From: an uncultured Butyricicoccus sp.
GTDB taxonomy: Bacteria; Bacillota; Clostridia; Oscillospirales; Butyricicoccaceae
DNA length: 43,098 bases
Assembly (NCBI RefSeq): GCF_944381005.1
Contig: NZ_CALWJM010000035.1
Span: 1-43,098, forward strand
Reading direction: 5' to 3'
The translations under genes and the position numbers were made by a program. The notes below the pieces were generated by a model. It was not told the origin of the DNA. It searched no databases and saw only the letters and a program-made list of their open reading frames with translations. Numbering within the stretch: the first letter of the stretch is position 1; each line of letters opens with the position of its first letter. Shown piece by piece: positions 15,502 through 24,326 of the stretch.

Positions 15502-16878
15502 TCAGTCGCGGTAGAACGCGCCAAAGCCCAGATAAGCCATATACAAGTCGTGTTTGGAAATGGTTTCAAAGGGAGCGTGCATAGACAGTACGGGTACACC
15601 GGCATCGACTGTGTCAATGTTGCGGTTTGCCAAATACATGGCGACCGTGCCGCCGCCGCCTTGGTCAACGCGGCCGAGCTGACCGGTCTGCCAGGTAATG
15701 CCAGCACCGTCCAGAATGCAGCGGATACGCGCCATCAGTTCGGCGGAAGCGTCCGACGTGCCGCTTTTGCCGCGTGCACCAGTGTACTTGATGATGGCAA
15801 GGCCGCAGTTGACGCGGGCATCGTTGCGCCCTTCGGATACGTCCGGGAAGTTGGGGTCGTAGGCGTTGCACACGTCGGCGGACAGGCAAACCGACTGCTC
15901 TAAGCACGCATCCAGCAAAACATCCTGAGCGCGGCACAGGTCACCAAGGAAGGTGTCAAAATGGCGGCTCTGCATACCGGTCACGCCGTCCGAACCGATT
16001 TCCTCTTTATCTACGAGCAGACAAACGGCGGTGTGTGCCGGGGTTTCATCGTCGTCGATGAGGGCGGTTGCTGCCGGATAGGAGCACACGCGGTCATCAT
16101 GTCCATATGCGCCGACAAACGAGCGGTCAAAGCCGATATCGCAAGCCGGGAACGCCGGAACGCAGGACAGTTCAGCCGACAGGAAATCAACTTCGCTCAT
16201 ACCGTAAGCATCGTTCAAGTATTCCAGAATGGCGCGCTTGATTTTGTCCTTGTCGTCCTTTTCCGCGTGTTCGCTGGGGATGGAGCCGAGCAAAACATTC
16301 ATATTTTCGGCCTTGATGACCTCGGTAGCCTTTTTGCCCATCTGCTCACTTGCCAGATGGGGCAGCAGGTCGGTGATAACAAACTTGGGGTCGCCGGGCT
16401 TGTCACCAACGTGGACGGGCACACGGGTTACTTTGCCATCCTTGCACACGCACACCACGCCTCGCAGTTCGAGCGGGATGGCGAGCCAGTGGTATTTCTT
16501 GATACCACCATAGTAGTGGGTCTTGAAATACGCCATGCCGTCCTGCTCGTAAAGCGGTACGGTGCGGATATCAATGCGCGGGGCATCCAGATGAGCGGCG
16601 GTCAGGCGCACGCCGTCAGCCAGAGAAGCGTGACCAATATGCGCCAAAATGACACCTTTGTGGCGGTTGACCTGATAGAACTTGTCACCGGGCTGCACGT
16701 TCATACCGCGAGTAAACGGGCGGTAACCCTTGGCCTCGGCGCGGGCGACGATGGCTTCTACTGCATCGCGTTCGGTCTTGCCGGTGTCTAAAAAGGCTTT
16801 ATAGCCCTCGGCATACTCCATGCAGGCTTGTTTGTCGAGCTTATCCCAGCCCGGCTTTTTTTCGTAGCATAAATCCAT
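15502..16878 (-). CDS. apeB: M18-family aminopeptidase (aspartyl aminopeptidase type)
   Basis: This 458-residue cytosolic metallopeptidase has two zinc sites. Visible parts are TAAHLDAPRID (His and Asp of the first metal site), the Glu pair in VDKEEIGSDGVTGMQS, and the C-terminal SMHAPFETISKHD (His of the second site). M18 enzymes form dodecamers and release N-terminal acidic or other residues. The length is usual for the family. GGAGG lies 8-12 bases before the ATG. It is the last gene of a minus-strand housekeeping run, 36 bases after coaE. Confidence 0.92.
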   Translation of the reverse strand: MDLCYEKKPGWDKLDKQACMEYAEGYKAFLDTGKTERDAVEAIVARAEAKGYRPFTRGMNVQPGDKFYQVNRHKGVILAHIGHASLADGVRLTAAHLDAPRIDIRTVPLYEQDGMAYFKTHYYGGIKKYHWLAIPLELRGVVCVCKDGKVTRVPVHVGDKPGDPKFVITDLLPHLASEQMGKKATEVIKAENMNVLLGSIPSEHAEKDDKDKIKRAILEYLNDAYGMSEVDFLSAELSCVPAFPACDIGFDRSFVGAYGHDDRVCSYPAATALIDDDETPAHTAVCLLVDKEEIGSDGVTGMQSRHFDTFLGDLCRAQDVLLDACLEQSVCLSADVCNAYDPNFPDVSEGRNDARVNCGLAIIKYTGARGKSGTSDASAELMARIRCILDGAGITWQTGQLGRVDQGGGGTVAMYLANRNIDTVDAGVPVLSMHAPFETISKHDLYMAYLGFGAFYRD

Positions 16879-16914
16879 AACAAAGAATCCTCCTTTTGTA
16901 GATGGGCGAATGAT

Positions 16915-17511
16915 TTAGGTGCCGGACAGCAGACGCGGGCACAAATCGGCAATCTGCCGTTCGAGCGCGGACAAATCGCCGTCATTTTCCAGAATGAAGT
17001 CGCATTTTTCGCGGTAGAAGGCGCTGTCCGGCTGTGCGTCAATGCGGGCGGCAGCCGCGTCACGGGTCAGACCATCGCGCGCCATGATGCGGGCAATGCG
17101 GGTTTCGCGGCTGGCGACTACGCCGATGACCGCATCACACAGACGGTCGAAACCGGTCTGGAACAGCGTGGGCGCGTCGTATAAAATGCAGTCGGTGCCC
17201 TGCGCGGCGAGATGTTCAAAGCGTTCGCGGCTGGCTTGCCAGATATAAGGGCGGGTCAGGTCGTTGAGATGCGCAAGCGCGTCGGCATCGGAGAACACCA
17301 GCCGCGCCAGAGCCGGGCGGTCAAGCGCACCGTCTGGGGTCAGGATGTCCCCAAATGCCGCGTGTAATGCGTCCAAAAGCGCGCTTCCGGGCACGCATAA
17401 ATTGCGGTAGACCGCGTCCGCGTCCACCCAGCCCAAGCCGTGCGCGGCCAGCCGCTGGGCGGCGGCACTCTTGCCCGCGCCCGAACCGCCGGTTAGACCG
17501 TAAATTTTCAT
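16915..17511 (-). CDS. coaE: Dephospho-CoA kinase
   Basis: This 198-residue P-loop kinase has LTGGSGAGKSAAAQRL at about 6-21 (Walker A), then VDADAVYRNL, the dephospho-CoA-binding DAD segment, and YDAPTLFQTGFDRLCD, the family's P-L-L-F-E-like region with altered letters (APTLFQTG). It phosphorylates the 3'-hydroxyl of dephospho-CoA, the last step to coenzyme A. The length is standard. It starts 4 bases after the stop of the upstream sua5 gene and is probably translationally coupled to it. The Glu often seen after LLFE is Gln here. Confidence 0.88.
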   Translation of the reverse strand: MKIYGLTGGSGAGKSAAAQRLAAHGLGWVDADAVYRNLCVPGSALLDALHAAFGDILTPDGALDRPALARLVFSDADALAHLNDLTRPYIWQASRERFEHLAAQGTDCILYDAPTLFQTGFDRLCDAVIGVVASRETRIARIMARDGLTRDAAAARIDAQPDSAFYREKCDFILENDGDLSALERQIADLCPRLLSGT

Positions 17512-17515
17512 CGGT

Positions 17516-18538
17516 TCACACCTCGATTACATGAAATCCAGCGGCTTTTTTGAGCCGGTTTGCGACAGCCAAACCAATGCCCGAATCGTCTGGGCACTGG
17601 GCGAAGATGGCGGTCACGTCGGTGTCGTCGAACGCGCGCAGCGCGTCAAAAATGGCGTGCGCCTGCGCCGCCGGGTCGTCCGCGCGTCCAATCGTGCGCA
17701 CAATATGCCCGTCAAACTGTCCGGCGAACTCGTCGAAGCAAATCACGCCCGCCTGTGCGGTCAGATGGGACGCGATATAGGCGGCACCCTTTGCCGGGTC
17801 ACCGCACACGGCAGTAACTGGAGCATGGGGGGCATAGTGGCGGTATTTCATACCGGGCGCGGATACGCGCACGTCGTCGCCGATGGGCTGAGAAATGGCG
17901 CGGTCAACCGCGACTGGGCCGAGCACGGCTTCGAGTTGTTCGAGCGAGATGCCGCCCGGACGCAGCAAACGGGGCTGTTCGCCCGCCAGCGATACGACGG
18001 TGGATTCAACGCCCACCTGACACGCGCCGCCGTCGAGCACGGCGGCAATTTTGCCGTTCATGTCCTCCATGACGTGTGCGGCAGTGGTGGTGGATGGCCT
18101 GCCCGATGTGTTGGCAGAGGGGGCAGCGATGGGCACGCCCGCGGCGCGGATGACCGCACGGGCGACCGGATGCGACGGCAGACGGATGCCCACCGTTTCC
18201 AGTCCAGCCGAAACTTCGTCCGGAATACAGGCGGCTTTGGGCAGGATGATGGTCAGCGGGCCGGGCCAGTAAGCGTCCGCCAGACGGCGGGCGGCATCGG
18301 GCACGGCGGCAACCAAATCAAAAATTTGTGAAAAGTCTGCGATATGCACGATAAGCGGGTTATCGGCGGGGCGGCCTTTGGCGGCAAAAATCTGCTTGAC
18401 CGCCGCGCCGTCGAGTGCGTTTGCGCCCAGACCGTAGACGGTTTCGGTGGGGATGCCCACGACCTGACCGGCGGCGAGCAATGCGCCCGCCCGTTCGATA
18501 TCGCCCGGCGTGTCAGGGTGCAGCAGTAAGGTGTTCAT
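17516..18538 (-). CDS. sua5: Threonylcarbamoyl-AMP synthase (Sua5/YwlC type)
   Basis: This 340-residue protein has an N-terminal YrdC domain (PTETVYGLGANA and AKGRPADNPLIVHI, the ATP and threonine binding KxRPxxNPL motif) and a C-terminal Sua5 domain (about 215-340). That makes it the long Sua5 form, not the short TsaC. It makes threonylcarbamoyl-AMP from Thr, bicarbonate and ATP for t6A37 on tRNA. The ATG at 18538 has AGGAAG 8 bases upstream; a GTG three codons earlier is in frame but too close to that site. It lies between prfA and coaE, as often in Firmicutes, but no prmC is found between prfA and this gene. Confidence 0.92.
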   Translation of the reverse strand: MNTLLLHPDTPGDIERAGALLAAGQVVGIPTETVYGLGANALDGAAVKQIFAAKGRPADNPLIVHIADFSQIFDLVAAVPDAARRLADAYWPGPLTIILPKAACIPDEVSAGLETVGIRLPSHPVARAVIRAAGVPIAAPSANTSGRPSTTTAAHVMEDMNGKIAAVLDGGACQVGVESTVVSLAGEQPRLLRPGGISLEQLEAVLGPVAVDRAISQPIGDDVRVSAPGMKYRHYAPHAPVTAVCGDPAKGAAYIASHLTAQAGVICFDEFAGQFDGHIVRTIGRADDPAAQAHAIFDALRAFDDTDVTAIFAQCPDDSGIGLAVANRLKKAAGFHVIEV

Positions 18539-18628
18539 GGGATACACTTCCTGTTATGGTAAAATAAAGAAACAACAATGAAAACTATAAATGAGTTGGT
18601 TGAGAAAAGCGGGAAACTGATACATTTT

Positions 18629-19693
18629 TTACATCTCCTCTTGTGCTTGCAGTTTGTGTGCGGTGTCGGCGGTGATAAGTGCGTCTAAAATTTCGTCCAT
18701 ATCGCCATCTAAAAACTGTGCCAGTTTGTAAATGGTCAGTTTAATGCGGTGGTCGGACACGCGGTTTTCTGGGAAATTGTAGGTGCGGATACGCTCCGAG
18801 CGGTCGCCCGTGCCGACTTGTGCCTTGCGCTCGGCGGCAATGGCGGCGTTTTGCTTTTCGCACTCGGCTTCGTACAGGCGTGTGCGCAGCACGCGCATGG
18901 CTTTATCGCGGTTTTTGTGCTGACTGCGCTCGTCCTGACATTCGACCACCGTGCCGGTGGGTAAATGGGTGATACGGATAGCCGATTCGGTCTTGTTGAT
19001 GTGCTGACCGCCTGCACCGGACGAGCGGAAGGTGTCGATTTTGAGGTCGGCGGGGTTGATTTCAAAATCAACTTCCTCGGCTTCGGGCAGCACGGCGACC
19101 GTGACGGTGGAGGTGTGAACGCGCCCTTGGCTTTCGGTCTCGGGCACGCGCTGAACGCGGTGCACGCCCGATTCAAATTTCAGGCGGGAATACACGCCAT
19201 CACCGGCGATTTGGAACACGACTTCTTTGCAGCCACCCAGTTCGGTGGGATTGATGGACAACACATCGGTGCTCCAGCCGCGTTTTTCGGCGTACATGGT
19301 GTACATACGGTGCAGCGAGTGGGCGAACAGCGCCGATTCTTCGCCGCCCGCACCGCCGCGGATTTCGACGATAATATTTTTATCGTCATTGGGGTCGCGG
19401 GGCAGCAGCAAAATTTTGAGTTCTTCTTCCAGCTCGGCGGCACGCGCCTGTGCTTGGGTCAGTTCCTCCTGTGCGAAGTCGCGCATTTCGGGGTCACGCA
19501 GCAGTTCCTGTGCATCCTCAATAGTGCGCAGGGCATCGGCGCGTGCGTGGATGGCTTGGACGATGGGTGCAAGGCGGCGCTGTTCCTTGAGCAGTTTTGC
19601 GGCGGCAGCCGGGTCATCATACAGACCGGGCGCAGACAGCCGCGCCTGCACCTCGTCCAATCGCGCTGCGATTGCATCTAGTTTATCAATCAT
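18629..19693 (-). CDS. prfA: Peptide chain release factor 1
   Basis: This is a 354-residue class I release factor. The GGQ motif that triggers peptide release is at 228-230 (SSGAGGQHINKTESAI). The stop-codon reading motif PxT is PET at 184-186 in RVPETESQGR. RF1 reads UAA and UAG. The start at 19693 (MIDKLDAIAARLDE) is the family start; an in-frame ATG 13 codons upstream lies in the space to the next gene. The length matches the family. It sits in the minus-strand housekeeping run upstream of sua5. Confidence 0.96.
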   Translation of the reverse strand: MIDKLDAIAARLDEVQARLSAPGLYDDPAAAAKLLKEQRRLAPIVQAIHARADALRTIEDAQELLRDPEMRDFAQEELTQAQARAAELEEELKILLLPRDPNDDKNIIVEIRGGAGGEESALFAHSLHRMYTMYAEKRGWSTDVLSINPTELGGCKEVVFQIAGDGVYSRLKFESGVHRVQRVPETESQGRVHTSTVTVAVLPEAEEVDFEINPADLKIDTFRSSGAGGQHINKTESAIRITHLPTGTVVECQDERSQHKNRDKAMRVLRTRLYEAECEKQNAAIAAERKAQVGTGDRSERIRTYNFPENRVSDHRIKLTIYKLAQFLDGDMDEILDALITADTAHKLQAQEEM

Positions 19694-19732
19694 GTTTTCA
19701 TAACCCTCCGTAATCAAACTTGTCGCCGCCAC

Positions 19733-20491
19733 TCAAAAATAACGCCCGCTCACCAGCAAGCCGAGGGTGGAACAGTATTCGCGCATGTGGGAAGCGGCAT
19801 CCAGCAGCGGCACATCGGGCACAGGGGCGGGGATGCCGTAGGGGTCAAGTCCGGCATGTGCCATCAGGCGGCGGGCACGCGCCAGATGAAAGTCGCTGGA
19901 AATGACCGCACAGCGATAGTTTTCCAGTGAAAACAGCGCTTTTGCGTTGTCGATGTTCTGGATGGTATTGTGGGACTGGTCTTCAATAAGCAGGCGGTCG
20001 GGGTCGGTGCCCAGCGTTTCGACCATGTATTGTTTCATCATATGGGATTCGGGCATGGGTTCATTGGGGCCTTGCCCGCCGCACAGGATGGCGGTGGCAT
20101 TGGGATGGGCGGTAAGATAGGCGTCTGCCGTTTTCAGCCGCTCAATCAGCGCATCCGAAGGACGGTCTGGCAGGATGTGTGCACCGAGCACAAGCACATA
20201 CTGTGCATCTTCAGCTTGTGGGTCAGCGCGTTCGCCGCTGATGATAAGCCCTTGGATGCACACGAAAGACACACAAAACAGTGCAAACAGCACGCGCCCC
20301 AGCCACGCCAGCACATGTGCAATGCGGAAGCGCGGCGACAGGGCGACACAAACCGCTTGTGCGGCACAACCCGCGCCCAGTGCGCCGAGGAACAGGCCGC
20401 CAAAACGGACGGTCGAATATGGCAAAAAGAACAGACCGGGCACGGCGAACAGTGCGGCCAAAACTGCCCAAAATATCACTTGTTTTTTCAT
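19733..20491 (-). CDS. DUF218/YdcF-like (SanA-type) membrane protein
   Basis: This 252-residue protein has two or three N-terminal membrane segments at about 5-22, 30-50 and 64-86, then a DUF218 domain. The domain shows YVLVLGAHILPDRPSD, ILCGGQGPNEPMPES and the closing IEDQSHNTIQNIDNAK and VISSDFHLARA segments, all typical of YdcF/SanA proteins. Their role is unclear; members are linked to envelope integrity and vancomycin tolerance, and one (ElyC) affects lipid carrier use. It lies between prfA and an ABC-F gene on the same strand. The family is clear, the function unknown. Confidence 0.85.
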   Translation of the reverse strand: MKKQVIFWAVLAALFAVPGLFFLPYSTVRFGGLFLGALGAGCAAQAVCVALSPRFRIAHVLAWLGRVLFALFCVSFVCIQGLIISGERADPQAEDAQYVLVLGAHILPDRPSDALIERLKTADAYLTAHPNATAILCGGQGPNEPMPESHMMKQYMVETLGTDPDRLLIEDQSHNTIQNIDNAKALFSLENYRCAVISSDFHLARARRLMAHAGLDPYGIPAPVPDVPLLDAASHMREYCSTLGLLVSGRYF

Positions 20492-20555
20492 TATAAGACC
20501 CTCTTTTGTGTGGTGCGTACCCGTTCATTGGCACATGTGCATCGAGCGAAATGTA

Positions 20556-22448
20556 TCATTCGATTTGCGCCGCCAGTTCTTCCCACTGTGCCATCTTGTC
20601 GGTCAACAGGGCTTCGGCCTGCTCGCGTTCGTGTACCAGTTCCATCAGCCGGCCAGCATCGGCACTGTTTTCGGCCATTTGCATTTCAAGTGCGGTCATC
20701 TGTTCTTCCAGTTGTGCAATCTCGCGTTCGAGCACAGCGACTTTTTTGGCAATGTTTTTGGTGCCACCCTTGGGGCGGGGCTTGGCGGGGGCAGCCTGTG
20801 CGGGTTTGTCGGGCGTTTGCACCACCATGCGGGCAGCGGTTTCGGCTTTTTGGCGCTCGCGATAGGCTAAGAACGCTTCGTAACTGCCGGTAAAGTCGGT
20901 ATAAGTGCCGTTTTCCAAATATAGGATACGGGTTGCGAAGCGTGAGACAAAATAGCGGTCGTGGCTGACAAAGAGCAGCGTACCGGTAAAGGCTTCGACG
21001 GCTTCTTCAATCCATTCGCGGCTCATCAGGTCAAGATGGTTGGTCGGCTCGTCCAGAATGAGCATATTGAGCGGGTCATACATGAGTTCGCACAGGCGCA
21101 AGCGGCTTTTTTCGCCGCCCGACAGCATCCGCACGATTTTCAGTTGGTCTTCGCCCGAAAAGCGGAACGCGCCCAAGCGATTGCGGGCGGTCTGCATGGT
21201 CACGTTTTTGTCGTAGATGAGCGTATCAATCAAATTGCGGTTTTCGTTGGCGAAGTGTACCTGCTGGGGCAGATAGGCCGGGCGCAAGCCCTGTCCTTTT
21301 TTGACCACACCCGCGTCGGCGGTTTCTTCTCCTAATAGGATACGCAGCAAGGTCGTTTTGCCCGCGCCGTTGTCGCCCAGAATGGCGACGCGCTCGCCGT
21401 TGCGCACGTTGAATGTTACGTCCTGTAATATAGGGCGGCCATCAAAACTCTTTGTAATACCGCGCACCTTCAAAACATCTTCGGTTTCATAGTTGGGGTC
21501 GCCGAACGAAACCGCCATGCGTTTTTCTTTGCGCGGCCGGTCGGTGACTTTCATGCGGGCAATGCGCTTTTCAATCGAAGCGGCGCGTTTTGCAAGTTTT
21601 TCGGTGCCGTGTTCGTGCATTTTGCGCGCGGTGGCTTCCAACCGCTTGCGCTCTGCCATCTGGTTTTCGTGCTCGGCAAGGCGTTGTTCATAGCGGCGTT
21701 CGCGCTCCTCGGCATAGTAGGAGTAGGAACCGGCGTAAAACTCGCAGGTCGTGTCGTGGATTTCAATGATACGGTCACAGCACTGGTCGAGAAAGTAGCG
21801 GTCATGGGACACCGTGACCACGGTGCCGGTATAGGTTTCCAGATAGTCGCCCAGCCAGCGCACGGCGTCTAAATCCAAGTGGTTGGTCGGCTCGTCCAAC
21901 AATAAAATATCGGTTTGTTCCAGAATGATACGCGCCAGATTGACGCGGGTTTTCTCGCCGCCCGATAGCTGTGCAAACAGTTGGGTGCGCTGCGCCTGCG
22001 GGATTTCCAGACCGTTGCACACCTTGTCCACTTCAAAGTCGTGGTCGTAGCCGCCCAGCGCGTCCAGTTTTTGCTGTAACGCGCCATAGCGGCGTAATAA
22101 GCTGTCGTTGTCGGGGTGCTGCGCCATCTGCGCTTCTAATTCGTCCATGTCGGCGCGCACTTCCTGCACGCGGGCAAAGGCGGTGCGCAGAACATCTTCG
22201 ACGGTTGCGGTGGGGTCGTAGACCGGCATCTGGTCGATGACACCGACCGTGCGTCCGGCACCGATGGACACATGCCCGTCGTCATAGGGCAGCCGTCCGG
22301 CGATGATGTGCAGCAGGGTGGTTTTGCCCGCACCGTTCGGGCCTAGGATGGCGACTTTCTCGCCCGGTTGGATGTCGAAGTTGAGGTCGGACAAAATCAG
22401 GCGGTCGCCGTAGTATTTTGTTAGATTCTGTATGGTAATATCAGCCAA
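20556..22448 (-). CDS. ABC-F family ATPase (ribosome-associated, YdiF/Uup-like)
   Basis: This 630-residue soluble protein has two ABC domains and no membrane part. Domain 1 has Walker A GPNGAGKTTLL, signature LSGGEKTRVNLARI and Walker B LLLDEPTNHLDLD. Domain 2 has GDNGAGKTTLLRIL, LSGGEKSRLRLCEL and LILDEPTNHLDL. A charged linker of about 80 residues separates them. The C-terminus (about 535-630) is an Ala/Pro-rich spacer and a coiled coil. ABC-F proteins act in the ribosomal E site and relieve stalls; some protect from antibiotics. The linker here looks like the housekeeping type, but this is uncertain. The start codon is TTG (minus strand at 22448) with GGAGGG 8 bases before it. Confidence 0.92.
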   Translation of the reverse strand: MADITIQNLTKYYGDRLILSDLNFDIQPGEKVAILGPNGAGKTTLLHIIAGRLPYDDGHVSIGAGRTVGVIDQMPVYDPTATVEDVLRTAFARVQEVRADMDELEAQMAQHPDNDSLLRRYGALQQKLDALGGYDHDFEVDKVCNGLEIPQAQRTQLFAQLSGGEKTRVNLARIILEQTDILLLDEPTNHLDLDAVRWLGDYLETYTGTVVTVSHDRYFLDQCCDRIIEIHDTTCEFYAGSYSYYAEERERRYEQRLAEHENQMAERKRLEATARKMHEHGTEKLAKRAASIEKRIARMKVTDRPRKEKRMAVSFGDPNYETEDVLKVRGITKSFDGRPILQDVTFNVRNGERVAILGDNGAGKTTLLRILLGEETADAGVVKKGQGLRPAYLPQQVHFANENRNLIDTLIYDKNVTMQTARNRLGAFRFSGEDQLKIVRMLSGGEKSRLRLCELMYDPLNMLILDEPTNHLDLMSREWIEEAVEAFTGTLLFVSHDRYFVSRFATRILYLENGTYTDFTGSYEAFLAYRERQKAETAARMVVQTPDKPAQAAPAKPRPKGGTKNIAKKVAVLEREIAQLEEQMTALEMQMAENSADAGRLMELVHEREQAEALLTDKMAQWEELAAQIE

Positions 22449-22492
22449 AAAAGATTCCCTCCAAAGGAAAAATAAAGCAGTCCGGCGATAGA

Positions 22493-22517
22493 CGGAAAAA
22501 AAGGGGCCAAAGGCCCC
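22493..22517 (-). terminator. Terminator downstream of the GDPD-like gene
   Basis: On the minus strand, GGGGCC, TTT and GGCCCC are followed by eight T. The stem is only six base pairs but GC-only. It should partly separate the PPIase/GDPD transcript from the ABC-F gene. Confidence 0.75.
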
Positions 22518-22526
22518 AAAGAAATG

Positions 22527-23429
22527 TTAAAAACGCAGGATATCAGACAAATCGGGGAAATCGGACAGACCGAGTTCGTCGAAGATATCCGAAGCCGTAG
22601 TCGAGCCGGCCGGTATATCGGTTTTGGGCAAGGGCTGTGGTTTGTCCGATGCGAGTGAGTCGGGGACAGTGTCAGCGGGCTGAACGACCGGTTCCAGTTC
22701 GGGCTGCACTTCGGGTTCGGGTGCAACCGGCACGACCGGCAGACAGGAAGCGTGGTCGGGGCGATGGGTTTCGAGGAAGTTGACGCCGCGCACCATCATT
22801 TCGTGCAGCGCGCCCGCTTCGTCCACATCGACCGCGGCGAGGAACAGGCCGCAGCGCAGCGCCTCGGTGCACAGGGTTTCGGTCAGCACGTCGATTTTTG
22901 CGCGCAGACCGAACAAGCGCAAGTCCTGCATCTGGCGCACGAAGGCGGCAGGATTTTCCGGGGTTTCGGTCAGGTCGGCCATGACCTGCAAATCGGGGTA
23001 GCGCGCGGCGAGCGCGGCGGCATCGGCCAGCGACAGGCCGCAGAAGTAAGCGTTTTCCAGATAGTCAGAGTATTTGAGCGAAACGCGGACTTGGGCAGCG
23101 GTTTGGGGGTGATGCAGTTCGATGCCCAGACGCCCGCCCGACGACTTGACCAGTTCGAGCGCCTGACCGAAGGATACGATTTTGGGATAGGCTGCACGCA
23201 GGACTTCAAACGTATTTTCGTGTACGGGCAAGATTTCGCCGGTCATGGGGACACGATAGCAGCCCTGGTCACAAACGAGCGTGATGCCGTCGCTGGAGGT
23301 GTCCACAGGCAGCACGCAGCCGCGTGCGCCAGCTACCGCACCGGCCATGATAGATTCCAAGCTGCAAGGCTCCAGATTCATCGCGCCGGGAGCGGACAGA
23401 ATAAACGAATCACGGTTGGAATAACGCAT
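22527..23429 (-). CDS. Glycerophosphodiester phosphodiesterase-fold protein without the usual catalytic residues
   Basis: The first 230 residues of this 300-residue protein follow the GDPD TIM-barrel pattern. After SAPGAMNLEPCSLESI (usual form HRGxxxxxPENT) comes CVLPVDTSSDGITLVCDQ (usual ELDVxxTxDGxxVxxHD), then a strand-by-strand match ending in GVNFLETHRPDHA (usual GVDGIITDRPD). The key catalytic letters are replaced: His-Arg by Ser-Ala-Pro, Glu-Asn by Glu-Pro, the Glu of ExD by Leu-Pro-Val-Asp, and the His of HD by Cys-Asp. It is probably inactive as a phosphodiesterase. The tail (235-300) is rich in Pro, Glu and Asp and looks disordered. AAGGAA precedes the ATG. It sits 33 bases after the cyclophilin gene. 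Confidence 0.7.
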   Translation of the reverse strand: MRYSNRDSFILSAPGAMNLEPCSLESIMAGAVAGARGCVLPVDTSSDGITLVCDQGCYRVPMTGEILPVHENTFEVLRAAYPKIVSFGQALELVKSSGGRLGIELHHPQTAAQVRVSLKYSDYLENAYFCGLSLADAAALAARYPDLQVMADLTETPENPAAFVRQMQDLRLFGLRAKIDVLTETLCTEALRCGLFLAAVDVDEAGALHEMMVRGVNFLETHRPDHASCLPVVPVAPEPEVQPELEPVVQPADTVPDSLASDKPQPLPKTDIPAGSTTASDIFDELGLSDFPDLSDILRF

Positions 23430-23462
23430 GGCGATTCCTTTCCATTCAAAGAAAAATAGGGG

Positions 23463-23981
23463 TTAAACGGTTTCAGGTGCGTCGTAGGTCTGACCGAAGG
23501 TTTCGACGGTGACCGATACCATTTTCTGGTCGGCGCGCGGGCGGTCGTGCCAGTCGCGGGGGGCGTTGACGATTTCATCGGCAGCGTCCATGCCTTCGAT
23601 GACCATGCCGAAAGCGGCATATTGACCGTCAAGGTGGGGGGCATCCGAGGTCATGATAAAGAACTGAGAGCCAGCCGAATCGGGGTCCATCGTGCGCGCC
23701 ATCGACAGCACGCCGCGGGTGTGGGCGAGGTCGTTCTGGAAGCCGTTGGCGGTAAATTCGCCGCGGATGCAGTAATCTGGGCCGCCCATGCCGGTGCCTT
23801 CGGGGTCACCGCCCTGAATCATAAAGCCGGGAATGACGCGGTGGAAGATGGTACCGTTATAGAAGCCGGACTGCGCCAGATGGATGAAGTTGCGCACGGT
23901 GTTGGGGGCAACGTCGGGGTACAGTTCGGCGACGATTTTTGCGCCCGATTCCATTTCGATGGTAAGAATGGGATTTTTCAT
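23463..23981 (-). CDS. Cyclophilin-type peptidyl-prolyl cis-trans isomerase
   Basis: This 172-residue single-domain cyclophilin has FHRVIPGFMIQGGDPEGTG, the conserved catalytic Arg region, then GVLSMARTMDPDSAGSQFFI and FGMVIEGMDAADEI. It has no signal peptide and is therefore cytosolic, the PpiB-like form. It speeds prolyl bond isomerisation in protein folding. The ATG at 23981 starts directly at MKNPILTIEM, and a sigma-A-type promoter lies about 50-75 bases upstream. It is the first gene of the minus-strand run that includes the GDPD-like gene. Confidence 0.93.
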   Translation of the reverse strand: MKNPILTIEMESGAKIVAELYPDVAPNTVRNFIHLAQSGFYNGTIFHRVIPGFMIQGGDPEGTGMGGPDYCIRGEFTANGFQNDLAHTRGVLSMARTMDPDSAGSQFFIMTSDAPHLDGQYAAFGMVIEGMDAADEIVNAPRDWHDRPRADQKMVSVTVETFGQTYDAPETV

Positions 23982-24028
23982 AGATAAAAACGCTCCATTG
24001 TTTTCAAAAATATTTAAGGGTTATCCTT

Positions 24029-24057
24029 ATTGTAGCAAAGACGGACGGGTTATACAA
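24029..24057 (-). promoter_or_regulatory. Promoter of the cyclophilin operon
   Basis: On the minus strand TTGTAT and TACAAT are spaced by 17 bases. It lies about 50-75 bases upstream of the cyclophilin ATG. Confidence 0.75.
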
Positions 24058-24241
24058 GGCGGAATGTGTAAATTTCGGCCGCACAGCGGGCAATTTGTTT
24101 GCGCGATATGCAGCGGGGATAAAAAAGGGGGCGCTGCTCGATAGATAGGGTTTATGTTTCGCGTATTTTGTCTAATTTTTATAAAAAAAACAGTCTTTTT
24201 TACAATTTAGTTACGATTTCCTTAAAATTTGATTAAAGTGA

Positions 24242-24270
24242 TTGACAGGGGCAAAAGGATGTGATATCTT
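24242..24270 (+). promoter_or_regulatory. Promoter of the glycosyltransferase gene
   Basis: A perfect TTGACA and TATCTT are separated by 17 bases. The leader is about 50 bases. AAGGAAG follows ahead of the ATG. Confidence 0.85.
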
Positions 24271-24326
24271 AACTGTACTAGGACGACTAATACAGTGATA
24301 CAGACAGAAAAGGAAGTGACCGATTT

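Larger units (their letters stand above)
23982..24326. other. Divergent promoter region between cyclophilin and glycosyltransferase genes
   Basis: This 345-base gap contains the minus promoter at 24029-24057 and the plus promoter at 24242-24270. In between, roughly 24060-24140 is GC-rich without an open frame worth calling and 24150-24235 is A/T-rich, including a run of A then T around 24182-24201 (AAAAAAAACAGTCTTTTTT). I see no RNA gene in it. Confidence 0.7.
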
